Shown here in pieces: positions 52,270 through 63,729 of a stretch of 64,000 nt of DNA. Location: positions 19,158,001 to 19,222,000 of the forward strand of contig CM082576.2 in the NCBI GenBank assembly GCA_040954595.2, read 5' to 3'. Source of the stretch: Balanoglossus misakiensis. Lineage: Eukaryota > Hemichordata. Every line of letters starts with the position of its first letter. Position 1 is the first letter of the stretch. The notes under the pieces were generated by a model. That model was not told the origin of the DNA and searched no databases. It worked only from the letters and a program-made list of their open reading frames with translations. A program made the translations under genes and the position numbers.

Positions 52270-55018
52270 ACACATTTGTTCAAAAGTGGCAAAAACACAA
52301 ATATGCAAACATCTCTATAATTGTACACCATCTTACTTCAATCACTACAAGGAACATTCCTGCCAAAATTCAAAGCAATCTGACAAGGGTTTGAACGGTT
52401 TAACAGAAAACAGTTTTTGACAAAGATTGCAAAAAATATCCCCAATAACACAAGCACGCAGTTTTAACCATTTTTATGACATCTTCCTTGGGTTACCCCT
52501 GGGAATCTGCCTACCAAATTGCAAAGCATTCTGACCATAATTGGCAAAATTGCTCAAAATTATAAATATGCCTATTTTACAACAATCTGAACAAAAAATA
52601 TGGTAACTCGGACCACCCATAGGAAGCTTCATACTAAATTTCGAAGGAGTCGGACTATCGCTTTCAGAAGTGAAGATTTTTTTTTACCAATAATGTGGAA
52701 AAAGACAAAAAAAATTAATAAACATTAGAAAATTCATAATATTAGCTCACAACATACAGGACTGTATGGGGTTCATTGACATACCAATCTGACCAGTGGT
52801 TGTCAAGTTTCTGACTTTTGACCAATTTCACATTTACACAGGTAATATTTTGGCAATGACAATTTCATTTGAACAAAATCCCATCTACAGCCCCGCCTGC
52901 ATCTACACACTAAATATGGAAGTGATATGCCCAGCGGTTTTCATCCATTCACTCATACATACAAATGCAACTGATTCCATAAGGTCCCAATCGTATATAT
53001 GTACATAAACCAAATGGGACCTAAAAATTGCTCCAAAATTATAAATACGCAATTTTTGGCAACAATTTAAACAAAACTATGGTTGGTAACTCAGATCACC
53101 TATGAAGCTTCATAATAAATTTCAAACAAGTCAGCTGATCAATTCCAGAAAAGTAGGTTTTTACCGACAATGTGGAAAGAGACAAAAAAAATGCTTAAAA
53201 ATAGAAAATTCACATTATTAGCTCACAACATGTAGAATTGTGAGAGGATACCATAAGGTACATGCATACCAATTATCAATTTTGAAAGCAATTTGCCCAG
53301 TAGTTGTTGAGTTCCCAAGTTTTGACGAATTTGACACTTTCCCAGCTAATTTGCATATTTTGGCAATGACAACTTCACTTAGACAAACTCCCATCTACTG
53401 CCCTGTCTGCACATTAAATATCAAGGTGAAATGCCAGTAGTTTCCAAATGTTTGATGTTGATGGACATACAAACATCCATACATACAGGTGCAACTGATC
53501 CCGTAAGGTACCATGGTATAAATACATATACCAAATGGGACCTAATAATTCTGATAAAATGCGTACATACGTACATACATACAAGTCAGCAATAAGGAGA
53601 CAGGATAGTGGGCTGGCACTGAGTGTCTATTTCTATTGCAAATTATAAACATGCAGCAAGTGTAAAAACCACATGTACCTTCAACGTCCTTGGACAACAC
53701 ATTTTTGTAACTTTCCCAGATCAATGGCTAATATTACTTGCCAAAGGCGACTAGAATTTTGGGGGCCTGATGCAAGTCTGATACATGTACTTCATGATTT
53801 AGAGATATGATGAAAATCCTGTCAACCGAATTACAGGGAAATCAGATTTTCCATGTAAAATCATATCACCCAAAAGTGTCAAAAATAATTTTGAAACAAA
53901 AAGTCTACTCAAAATCATACCAAAATTTAAATGTTAATGCAGTACGTTAGGCAAGCAATTTGAGAATGAAGAAACTTACAAAATAATTTATAAATTGTAA
54001 ATAATTTACAAATGCCGCACACAAACTTACAATTACTACCATATTACTGAACATGTTAAAAGGACATTGTACCAGCAGAGACATTGTGATCGAGCAATCC
54101 CCAAGATATACATGACATGGTCTAATTACAAATATTGAATATGTAAAATATGTACACAACACTTCCAGTCTTACAGTACAGTCAGCTGCTTGTGAACAAT
54201 AGTCATGTAGCTATTTCATCAAATTTACAGCCCAAGTCTTGCCTATACAATTCTCCCTACTTTAAACACGTTTTAAGCTACCCTAAATGAGTGATGAAAA
54301 TCTCATACGGTCGATAATTTCAAGATGGCCGATTTTTGCCATGTTAAAGAAATGGGAGTTCATAAGCTAAAATGATGATGGGTCATTCTTGAACTTTTTA
54401 ACAGAAAAAATAGCAAAAGTGAAAAAAAGTTTAATATGCTAACTACCGAGACAGAAATGTTTGACCGAAGGAAGTCATGAAATACAGTAAACATATCATT
54501 TCTTCTATCTCTTACTACAGTTGGTTATGGACTTTCCGCCCAGAATGCAATGAGATTTGACACCTAGCGCAAAGTGAAAAACCTATTTAAGGCAGCCAGA
54601 ATTTTCTGCATAGTATGACGGAAACATTTGTAAAGTCATGGCTAGCATGGGTTGGCAGGTTTATGGGACCCGCTCAGGTTCCCTCGAATAACACATAATG
54701 CATGATTGGTGACTGATTATTGTTTATTTGTTGATTTTGTCACATTTTCAGAAAAATCCCTATCAATCAGTCATATTTGTTTGGCCTTGCTATACAGCGC
54801 AATATGAATCTTGTTGACTGAAATTGTTGAGGATAGTGGTACATAAAGGTTACCAATTGGAAAATATTAAAATGATTATTAGTGGTGTCCAACTCTTCAT
54901 GATAACCAGTTGTGGCTTGCAACCACCATAATTTTAAAAGGGTGACTTCACTATTTGATGGGAAAAGGTAGCATTTACAAACAAGCTATGGAGCATGTAT
55001 ACAGCAAGGTGTGCTTAC

Positions 55019-55091
55019 CGGAAAGCGGTCTTGGATCAGGCCTAGGTATTCTCTTCCTCCTCCGGCATACGTTGAAATGCTGTGTTTAAGA
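55019..55091 (-). other. exon-like module, type 2, copy B
   Basis: All 73 bases equal those at 48283-48355, with the same CACAG and GTAAGC boundaries on the minus strand. Confidence 0.35.
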
Positions 55092-55425
55092 CTGTGAATC
55101 AAATATATGCAAATATTAATTAGTAACCAATCAACCTTGCTTTAGAATTATGTGGGCCATACAAATTAGTGAAAATATGCAAAACATAGTATAATATAGG
55201 GTCAGAAAAAATTTCCAGCCTGTTTGTGTCATGATTTACATTTTTCTTTCTGGCCTAAAGTATTGTTTTATTTCACTCTAAACAACATTACTTTCCTTCA
55301 TGCGTCTAATATAATAACAGATCTCTTAGCCAGTTTGATTAAGCATAGTGTTGGACTAGCACACGTTCAGCCAAAGTTAAAGTATCTCCCTGTGTATTGA
55401 TATGGGAGTAATTTTAGCTATATGG

Positions 55426-55780
55426 TTAAAGGGACAAAGTCTCTCTGTCGCTGTCCTTTTTCCATTAATTATGTTTGATACAAGACACTGTTTATGTCAA
55501 TGTACATTTGGATATATAGTGAATAAATGATCAACCACACAAAACTTCCATCCCGCTTGTATGATATGAGAGTAAAAACTCGCCCAAAATGAATAAATGG
55601 TAAAGAACGATTATTCATTTTGGCGAGTATTTTTACTCTCGTGTCTACAAGTGGGACGGAAGTTGTGTGTGGCTGAACGTTCATTCACTATATATCTACA
55701 TGTAGAATAACAAACGGTGTCTTGTATCAAATATAATTAATGGAAAAAAGGGCAGCGAGAGAGAGACTTTGTCCCTTTAA
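55426..55780 (+). mobile_element. piggyBac-like palindromic MITE, family P1, complete copy with empty site in the duplicate
   Basis: It is 355 bp including TTAA at both ends. Ends are AGGGACAAAGTCTCTCTG and AGAGAGACTTTGTCCCT. The interior is a long foldback as in 3784-4082. Copy A reads TATGGTTAAGGAAATGCA (about 49304-49321) with a single TTAA and no insert, giving the pre-insertion site. Confidence 0.93.
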
Positions 55781-56018
55781 GGAAATGCATCCACATTTAT
55801 TTTATGCTCCACGTGAAGATTTGAACTTGTGAGTTGTCCATCTAATTCATGACATCACGATCATATCACAAGCAATCGAGGCCAGAATTCGAAGGGGAAA
55901 AAACAGGTACATTGTATTGAAAGCTGGAATATGTAAATTAGTTCGTAGACATACATTTCTTCCTATTGTTTCGGTTGCAACACCCGATAAAAGCAAATAT
56001 AAAGCAAGTCATGCTTAC

Positions 56019-56093
56019 CATTGAGCGGTCTTAAACTCGCCCCGGACAAGGAAGAGAATCCCGAGTTGAAACGCAGACAGTTTCAGGCAGCAT
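56019..56093 (-). other. exon-like module, type 1, copy B
   Basis: As 49533-49607, with four base changes: Leu, Leu and Ala codons change silently, one Trp becomes Arg. Splice-like boundaries are unchanged. Confidence 0.4.
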
Positions 56094-56290
56094 CTGTGAA
56101 TCAAATAGACATAGAAGTTAGTAACCAGTCATAGAAGCTCTGCGTGGCAGGGCTGCGTGTTAACGGCTATACCATAGCTCCCACTGGTAGCTTATAACAG
56201 TCTCAATGGTGCCAAAAATCTCCCCAACAACAAAACCAACCCTGGTCAGTTTATTCGCTATCGCTTTGCCTTAAAAGTTATACTGTAGTG

Positions 56291-56717
56291 TGTTACCACA
56301 GGGGGCTCCTTCCTCCGCGATTTTATTGTTTGTTTGTTGTTGTTGATTGGCATAATAAACAAATACATATTTCTTTATTAATAAATATGGTTTGTTGACA
56401 TGTAAGTGTTAGGGTATATTCAACAGTTAGGGTTACTGTTGGCATTTTTTTCGATCCACGGCCCCGGGCATCACTAAGCCACAGGGGGTGGGGGGGGGGG
56501 GTTTGGGGGGGTGATGCCGGCCATGGATCGAAAAAATGCCAACACTAATTCTAACCGTTGAATATACCATAACCTGTCAAATATACCCTAATAACCTAAC
56601 CCTTACATGTCAACAAACCATATTTATTAATAAAGAAATATGTATTTGTTTATTATGCCAATCAACAACAACAAACAAACAATAAAATCGCCTAGGGAGA
56701 GCCCCCTGTGGTGTTAC
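56291..56717. mobile_element. 427-bp palindromic element
   Basis: Arms of about 190 bp are almost perfect complements: CACAGGGGGCTC, GCGATTTTATTGTTTGTTTG, TTGATTGGCATAATAAACAA, ATGGTTTGTTGACATGTAAG and GGCATTTTTTCGATCCA on the left recur inverted on the right. The centre is a G-run with GGGTGATGCC. The high arm identity suggests a young foldback element or ongoing conversion. Confidence 0.88.
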
Positions 56718-59302
56718 GGTACCACCTGCTCCACAATAACAAAGCTGACTCGAGCCAACGAACGACGTACAATTTACTCGCACGGTGTAATATAACGCAC
56801 AAATTCCATGCGACTGTGAGTTTACTGTTTGGTGCTGTAACGCTTCCCAAAGTCAGAATTTCGATGTTGGGGGGACCCTCTCGCCCTACCACGACCAGTT
56901 TTTGCGAGAAGGAGTGTACATGTACTTGTAAAATAACATTAAATGCCATGCTTACCAGAGAAACGACATCATCAAGCATGGAGGCGACCGGGACCTCCAT
57001 GCTTGATGAACGTCAAAGCTGCAATGATTTTTCAAATGCAATGGTCAGCGGTACGAGAACGAGGCACCAGCTGTGCGTCAATTATGCAACTTACTTACTA
57101 CTCAATCAGAATCCTGCTTCAACATGACGTAACACTAATTAGTCAAAGAATGCAATGCAACGTATGTGTGCGGGTGGAGAATGCGCCTCACGTCAATGCA
57201 GACACACCAGACACACACACTGAAATGCAAATTGAGGAATTATGTCACGGTGTTCTTTGGAAGTGCGAATGAATAAAATATTTCGTTTTCTTCAGTGTTT
57301 TTGTACTACAAAAAAAATTGCTAAAAAACGACTAGCAAGCGCTTATGCAATGAAATACAAATAAATATAATTATCGCCAATTGGAAATGGAACGTCAATC
57401 CGCATTTGTCAAAAAATAACAGAAAAGACAAAGGAGCTGAGACGTCCTAAAATAAAAGGAATGACCTCTCTGTTCTGACCTGTATGAGGAAGCCCTATTG
57501 TAATACGCAATATGTAGGATCATGCTACCATCCGCCATTCTGATTGGACGAGAGATCAATCCATCGATACGAAAGTACTCAATAGAGCACTGCTAAAACT
57601 GGCCCCTGAACTAATAGCATGCAACAGGGAAAACGTGACTAAATAAAAAAAAATATAGCTGATAAATTTACGGACGGCCGGTTTATTTTTTAACTGCTCT
57701 ATTGGAACTGTTGTCACTGTCATGCACGATGCATGTCTTGTCATTGCGCACTCGTGTTAACATTCATCAGAGCGCCTTTCGATCAATTCGTAACGTTTAC
57801 ATTAGACTCGAGTTCATTTTCGTTATGAAAATGACATTGATATACACAAAGTCGATTACTGATATAAAATAATAGCAATAACCCTAACCATAGATTAGGC
57901 TATAGCATTCCGGTATTTTTTTCAATATCACTCAGGAAGGATTCTATAACATTCTGTTTTGTATCGGGATGTATAATTTAATATCCATACTACAAAACAA
58001 ATATCAGCGGTAACTCAGAAAATATTGTTGAAAATTTGTTCTCTGTAGGCCTAACCATGGTAAGATAATGCAATGCCGGTAAGTATTTTGGAAGTCAAGG
58101 TTGCATTGTATTGTCTGGTGTTCAAATAATCACAAACATCCCGGAAGACTAAATTCTTTCTGTCAAAACCACTTCTGCAACGACAAGAACTTTCAGGGCA
58201 GGCAAAACCATGGCATGAAGACGATATGAAGTCGATGAGTTAATGTTATGTTGAACCCGGCCACTTTACGTATCTTAACTATTCACACATTGACCATTCT
58301 ATAATTCTCTCCCTTTTAATGTCTTCTTTGTGGTTTGTTTGTAAAAATGTTGCCTGTGTTGAAACTTGACTACTTGTCACTTTTGCCTACCAAGAATAAT
58401 ATGACCAAAAGGGGTGGCATGAAATTCTAGACTGTAACAAAACTCGATTTCATGACCCAAAGTTTGATTTTATGTGTTTTTGGTTTGGACGTGGCAAAGA
58501 CATGTAAATTCCAACCACCTATACACCATCCATACATGTATGAATCGACATCATTTATTGCACGAGAGACTTCAAGCAAGCATTCCATCATCGCAAAAGG
58601 ACAAAGAGAGAGCGACTTTGTCTCTTTAAATTAATTTAGCAAGTTCAAAGTGAATGCCCACATGAAAACCTTTACTCAGCAATTTTTTTTGTAATTAATA
58701 AAACTAGGTTTGGTATGTTTTTGCGCTTGTTTTATTTTCCTTTTGTCTATAAATAGTCGTATATTTTAAAACAGCTAAAATGAGTCAAATGGGGCATTTT
58801 TCCATCCCACCTCATCCTAGCTAAGAGCTTCAGTGCCGGTCACCTCCACAAAATTAATTTACCACGAACAAATTGAAATACAGCCAATCGGAAAAAGTGC
58901 GCCACCGCATGGTCATTTGAAGACTTTTATGCTCTCTTCTGGCCGTAAACGCATGTGATCTGGAATAAATCGAACATCGATCGTGTTTTATTTATTTTCA
59001 CCACCAGCGAAAATCTACGACGGCCCAACCGCAGATTATTGCTGCTCCATACAACAACCGGCTTAAACTGTTCTGTGCATGTGTTTTGTGTTCTGGTGGC
59101 GTTTGCGGGTCTGAGACGTCATTTGTAGAAGGCCCTATTCGTTTTCTACCAATAACTTTTACCAACCATGCTAGAACTATTTCGTTTTCTTTGACGACGC
59201 TTGACACTTTTCTTGCTTTGTTGTTAGTACATGTAGTTTGTTTGTTCGTTACGTCTGTTACTGGGGTTCTTCACTTGTAGTCTGGTTACACTATGAGATA
59301 GG
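56718..59302. other. intergenic DNA, no gene recognised
   Basis: A small inverted repeat (CATGGAGG...GGACCTCCATG, 56979-57002), a P1-like end fragment (58592-58634, GGACAAAGAGAGAGCGACTT), and a segment at about 57530-57790 that recurs at 61090-61390. Open frames here are short and show no domain. Confidence 0.5.
57530..57790 (+). repeat. direct duplicate of 61090-61390
   Basis: ACTCAATAGAGCACTGCTAA, AACTGGCCCCTGAACTA, GCA-CAGGGAAAA-GTG and a TTTACATTCAT/GTAAC end occur in both, same strand. One copy lies in the centre of the foldback element. Confidence 0.78.
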
Positions 59303-62300
59303 TGCCGTTAATCAGAATTTTTGGTAAGGAAGGTTTGAGAAGTCCATTCTATGTAAAAAATGGTGCTCATTCCAAAAAAGTCAGTCTTATTAACCCCACT
59401 CAAGACAAAATTGCCATTTTGGCCATTTTTAACCCCAAAATGGTCTTTTTTTAGAAAACACTAAAAACACATTGTTTTCGTCACATTCTGAGATCTGATA
59501 ACATATGATATGCTTATTCTATGTAAAATTTGGTGAATATTACGAAAAAAGTAGTTCGATTGACCCAAAACAACAGAAAATTGCCTTTTTGACCAATTTT
59601 TGCCCCAAAAACGTCATTTTTAGAAAAAAAATAAAACACACGGTTTTCTTCATAATGATTGATCTGGTGATATATGGAAAGTCAATTCTATGTTAAAAGT
59701 GGTGACTTTAAAAAATAAAGCAGTCTTTTTGACCTCAATCAATACAAAAATGCCATTTTTGGCCACTTTTTGTGGTCAAAAAAGGTCATTTTTACAAAAA
59801 AACTAAAAATAAATTGTGTTTATCATATTCAGAGATCATTGGATATATGAAATGTCCATTCTATGTAAAAAATGGTGCTGATTCCAGAAATAGCAGTCTT
59901 ATTGACCCTACTCAAGAAAAAATGCCATTTTTGCCACTTTTTGCCCCAAAACGTCATTTTCAGAAAACACACAAAATTTATATATTTTCTTCACTTTCGG
60001 AGATCTGATAATGTATTATATGCCCACCCTATGTAAAATCTGGTGATTATTCGAAAAAAGCAGATTTATTGACCCAACCTAATGCAAAAATGCCCTTTTG
60101 GAAAGTTTTTGCCCCAAAAGGCCATTTTTAGAAAAAAATTTAAAAACAAACTTTTCTTCATAAAGCTCAGAGATCATGTGATATATGAAATGTTCATCCT
60201 ATGTAAAAAATGGTGCTGATTCCAGAAATAGCAGTCTTATTGATCCTACTCAAGAAAAAATGCCATTTTGCCACTTTTTGCCCCCAAAACGTCATTTTCA
60301 GAAAACACTCAAAATTTATATATTTTCTTCACTTTCGGAGATCTGATAATGAATTATATGCCCACTGTATGTGAAAAATTTCCAAAAAAGCAGTTTTATT
60401 GATGCCACTCAAGATAAAAGTGCCTTTTTGGCAAGTTTTTGCTCAAAAAGTGTCATTTCTAGAAAATACGAAAATTATGCCATTTTCTTCCCATTGGTGA
60501 TCAAATGATAAATAAAAGTACTAAAAAACCCACTCTTACTGACCCCACTGAGGGAAAAAAATATCATTTTGGCCTCTTTGCTCAAAAAGGTAACTGTTAG
60601 AAAAAATAAATACAAACTTATTCCTTTATATTCAGAGCCCTTGTGATGTATGTAAATTCGTTTTTTTTTGTGTGTGTGTGTGCAAAAAATATGCTGATAC
60701 CAGCACAACGGTCTTATTGAGACACCCCGCTCAGTACAAAATTGCCATTTAGCCATCTTTTGGTCAACAATAGGCATTTTCAGAAAACAAATATAATTGA
60801 TGTTTTTGCCTTTTGTGTTCTGATGTTGTATATGCATATTTAAAACGCCATAACCATATAATGTCAATTAAATTGATGATATTGAAAGACAGGGTTGCCA
60901 CAATTTGGCAAATTTAGCCCAAAACTGAACTTAACAATAAGATGATCCATGTATACGCACTGTCTACTATAAGTCGATTATGCGTGGTGTGGAATATTTA
61001 GGTTCAGATATGCCAGCTCGGGAGAGAGTGTTGAAATTTATTCTCTTCAATCTGAATACAAAATCAGAAATTATATTATAATTTATATCATGATACCTCC
61101 GTCATACTGATTGGACAGGAGTGCAACGATGCTAGAATACTCAATAGAGCACTGCTAAAACTGGCCCCTGAACTAGCACGCAGCAGGGAAAATGTGGGTT
61201 TAAACTAAATAAACATAAAACCCTTGACGTTTTAATTTGGAACTGCTGTATGGGAATATTTGGGCAATGTGCAATGCCTTTCTTTTGTCATCTGTATCAT
61301 GTTTAGAGCTTGGTCCCGGGCGGCGTGTTTACATTCATTGACGCGAGTTTTGTTCCATTCGTAACTTCTTTTCCTCTCGACGCTGTTTCATCATCATTAT
61401 GAGTTCAACTTGGGCTAATTTTGCAAAAACTCCAAATACAAACATTTTTTCGGTACAAAATGGCTAAAATGATAATTTTTTCTTGAGTAGATCTATTTTT
61501 GGCTACAAATAGCAAAAAAGGCAATTTTGACAACCAGAGTGCCGTTTTTGGAATAGTCACCAAATTTTACACAGAATGGACTTTTCATACATGATCAGAT
61601 CTCTGAATATGAAGAAAACAATTTGTCTTTAGTTTGTTTGTTTTTAATGAACATTTTTGACCAAAAAAGTGGCCGAAATTACAAATTTCAATTGAATAGG
61701 GTAAGTAAGACTTCCGTTTTTGGAACAGTAACCACGTTTCAATATAGAATGGGCTTTTATTTATAATAAGATCACCGAAAGTGAAGAAAAGAGAATGCTT
61801 ATTAATATATTCTTAAAAATAACAATTTTGTGCAAAACTTAGCCAAAAAGGTGATTTCATCATGGTTGAGGTAATTAAGACTGCATTTCTGGAATCAACA
61901 CCTATTTTACAATAAATGTACTTTTCACACATCATAGAATCTCCAAATAAGAATCAAACAGTTTGTTTATAATGATTTTCGAAAAGTGGCTTTTTGGGCA
62001 AAAACTTGTCAAAAAAGCACTGTTTTCTTGAGTGGCGCTAGTAATTTTTTTTTGAATTTTTTCACATAGAGTGGGTACATAATACATCATCATCTCCGAA
62101 AGTGAAGAAAATATAAAAGTTTTGGGTGTTTTCTAGAAATGACACTTTTTGGGCAAAAACTTGCCAAAGGGCACTTTTATCTTGGGTGGCATCAATAAAA
62201 CTGCTTTTTTGGAAATTTTTCACATAAAGTGGGCATATAATACATTATCAGATCTCCGAAAGTGAAGAAAATATATAAATTTTGAGTGTTTTCTGAAAAT

Positions 62301-63271
62301 GACGTTTTTGGGGCAAAAAGTGGCAAAAATGGCATTTTTTCTTGAGTAGGATCAATAAGACTGCTATTTCTGGAATTAGCACCATTTTTTACATAGTTTG
62401 AACACTTCATATATCACATGATCTCTGAGCTTTATGAAGAAAAGTTTGTTTTTAATTTTTTTTTCTAAAAACGGCCTTTTTGGGTAATAACTTTCCAAAA
62501 GGGCATTTTTGCATTAGGTTGGGTCAATAAATCTGCTTTTTTGGAATAATCACCAAGTTTTACATAGGATGGGCATATAAGTGAAGAAAATATATAAATT
62601 TTGAGTGTTTTCTAAAAATGACGTTTTGGGGCAAAAAGTGGCAAAAATGGCATGTTTTTTCTTGAGTAGGGTCAATAAGACTGCTATTTCTGAAATCAGC
62701 ACCGTTTTTTACATAGAATGGACACTTCATATATCCAATGATCTCTGAATATGAAAAACACAATTTATTTTTAGTTTTTTTGTAAAAATGACCTTTTTTG
62801 ACCTCAAAAAGTGGCCAAAAATGGCATTTTTGTATTGATTGAGGTCAAAAAGACTGCTTTTTTTTTTAAAGTCACCACTTTTAACATAGAATTGACTTTC
62901 CATATATCACCAGATATACTATTATGAAGAAAACCGTGTTTTTTAATTTTTTTCTAAAAATGACGTTTTTTTGGCAAAAAATGGTCAAAAAGGCAATTTT
63001 CTGTTGTTTTGGGTCAATCGAACTATTTTTTTCGTAATATTCACCAAATTTTACATAGAATAGGCATATCATATGTCATCAGATCTTAGAATGTGACGAA
63101 AGTGTGTTTTTAGTGTTTTCTAAAAAAACACCATTTTTGGGTGAAAAATGGCCAAAATGGCAATTTTGTCTTGAGTGGGGTCAATAAGACTGACATTTTT
63201 GGAATCAGCACCATTTTTTACATAGAATGGACCTCTCAAACCTTCCTTACCAAAAATTCTGATTAACGGCA
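59303..63271. mobile_element. 4-kb foldback element with arms of tandem 171-bp monomers
   Basis: Left end TGCCGTTAATCAGAATTTTT and right end AAAAATTCTGATTAACGGCA are perfect complements, and the arms match inward for over 1 kb each (about 59303-60500 and 61900-63271). Each arm consists of about seven monomers of 170-172 bp: CTATGTAAAA starts recur near 59345, 59517, 59687, 59859, 60029, 60199, 60366. Each monomer holds a TTATTGACC, a TGCCATTTT-GCCA and a TTTTTAGAAAA segment. The centre (about 60900-61450) holds unrelated DNA. A TAG repeat borders both ends, so a 3-bp target duplication is possible. Structure resembles FB/foldback elements; no transposase. Confidence 0.85.
61090..61390 (+). 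repeat. direct duplicate of 57530-57790 inside the foldback element
   Basis: See 57530-57790. It lies near the symmetry centre, so it is the loop or spacer cargo of the foldback. Confidence 0.75.
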
Positions 63272-63282
63272 TCTAGCTCCTG

Positions 63283-63362
63283 GACTAGGTCCCCTGCCCC
63301 ATTCCCACTGCCATCGGCGCTACGCTCAAGGGCGCAGCCAGCGGTGGGAATGGGGCAGGGAA
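63283..63362. repeat. short GC-rich foldback
   Basis: CCCTGCCCCATTCCCACTGC pairs with GCGGTGGGAATGGGGCAGGG around ATCGGCGCTACGCTCAAGGG. It starts 12 bp after the 4-kb element ends. Confidence 0.8.
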
Positions 63363-63471
63363 CAGACTACTTCACTTGTGGAATAAAGTGCTCATTTCTT
63401 GTGTATCTGCATTTTGTCGATGTTATCGCTCCTCTGGCAGAGAAGCCAGGGTGCTAGCTGTTGGCTTTAAT

Positions 63472-63729
63472 AAGGGACTGTTCAGAATTTACTTCCAGGG
63501 GGCGGAGAATTTTCAGAGGGGGGGGGGGGACCACCCATTTTCTCCAAGACAAATTAGGGGAGACTAGACATAAAAGTCACAATAGGGGGACCATGGAAAA
63601 TCCCCAGGAAATTTAAGGGGGGACCACATATTTCCTCCACAATTTACTAGGGGAGACCATGGGAAAAAATCACCAGGAAAATAAAAAATCCTCCATCCCC
63701 AACTTGGAAGTAAATTCTGAACAGTCCTT
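63472..63729. mobile_element. G-rich MITE with 25-bp terminal inverted repeats
   Basis: AAGGGACTGTTCAGAATTTA and its complement TAAATTCTGAACAGTCCTT are the ends, extended by CTTCC/GGAAG. The interior carries G runs and repeated GGGGGACCA and CCAGGAAA motifs. In style it resembles the 47063-47848 element. Confidence 0.82.

Larger units (their letters stand above)
52270..56137. repeat. segmental duplication, copy B
   Basis: See copy A. B lacks the Harbinger-like element and the 610-bp block. It carries its own insert near 54670-54885 and the P1 MITE at 55426-55780. R2 copy 3 lies at 54375-54600. Confidence 0.88.

Noticed and set aside
46693-54162. Paired 63-71 codon minus-strand frames (46693-46884 and 53947-54162) as a duplicated gene
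   Set aside because: They are simply duplicate-segment homologues. Differences between them are mostly amino-acid changing, and no splice or start evidence exists.
56708-57272. Overlapping plus-strand frames of 109-139 codons
   Set aside because: No domain, overlapping in different frames, and partly within the palindromic element.
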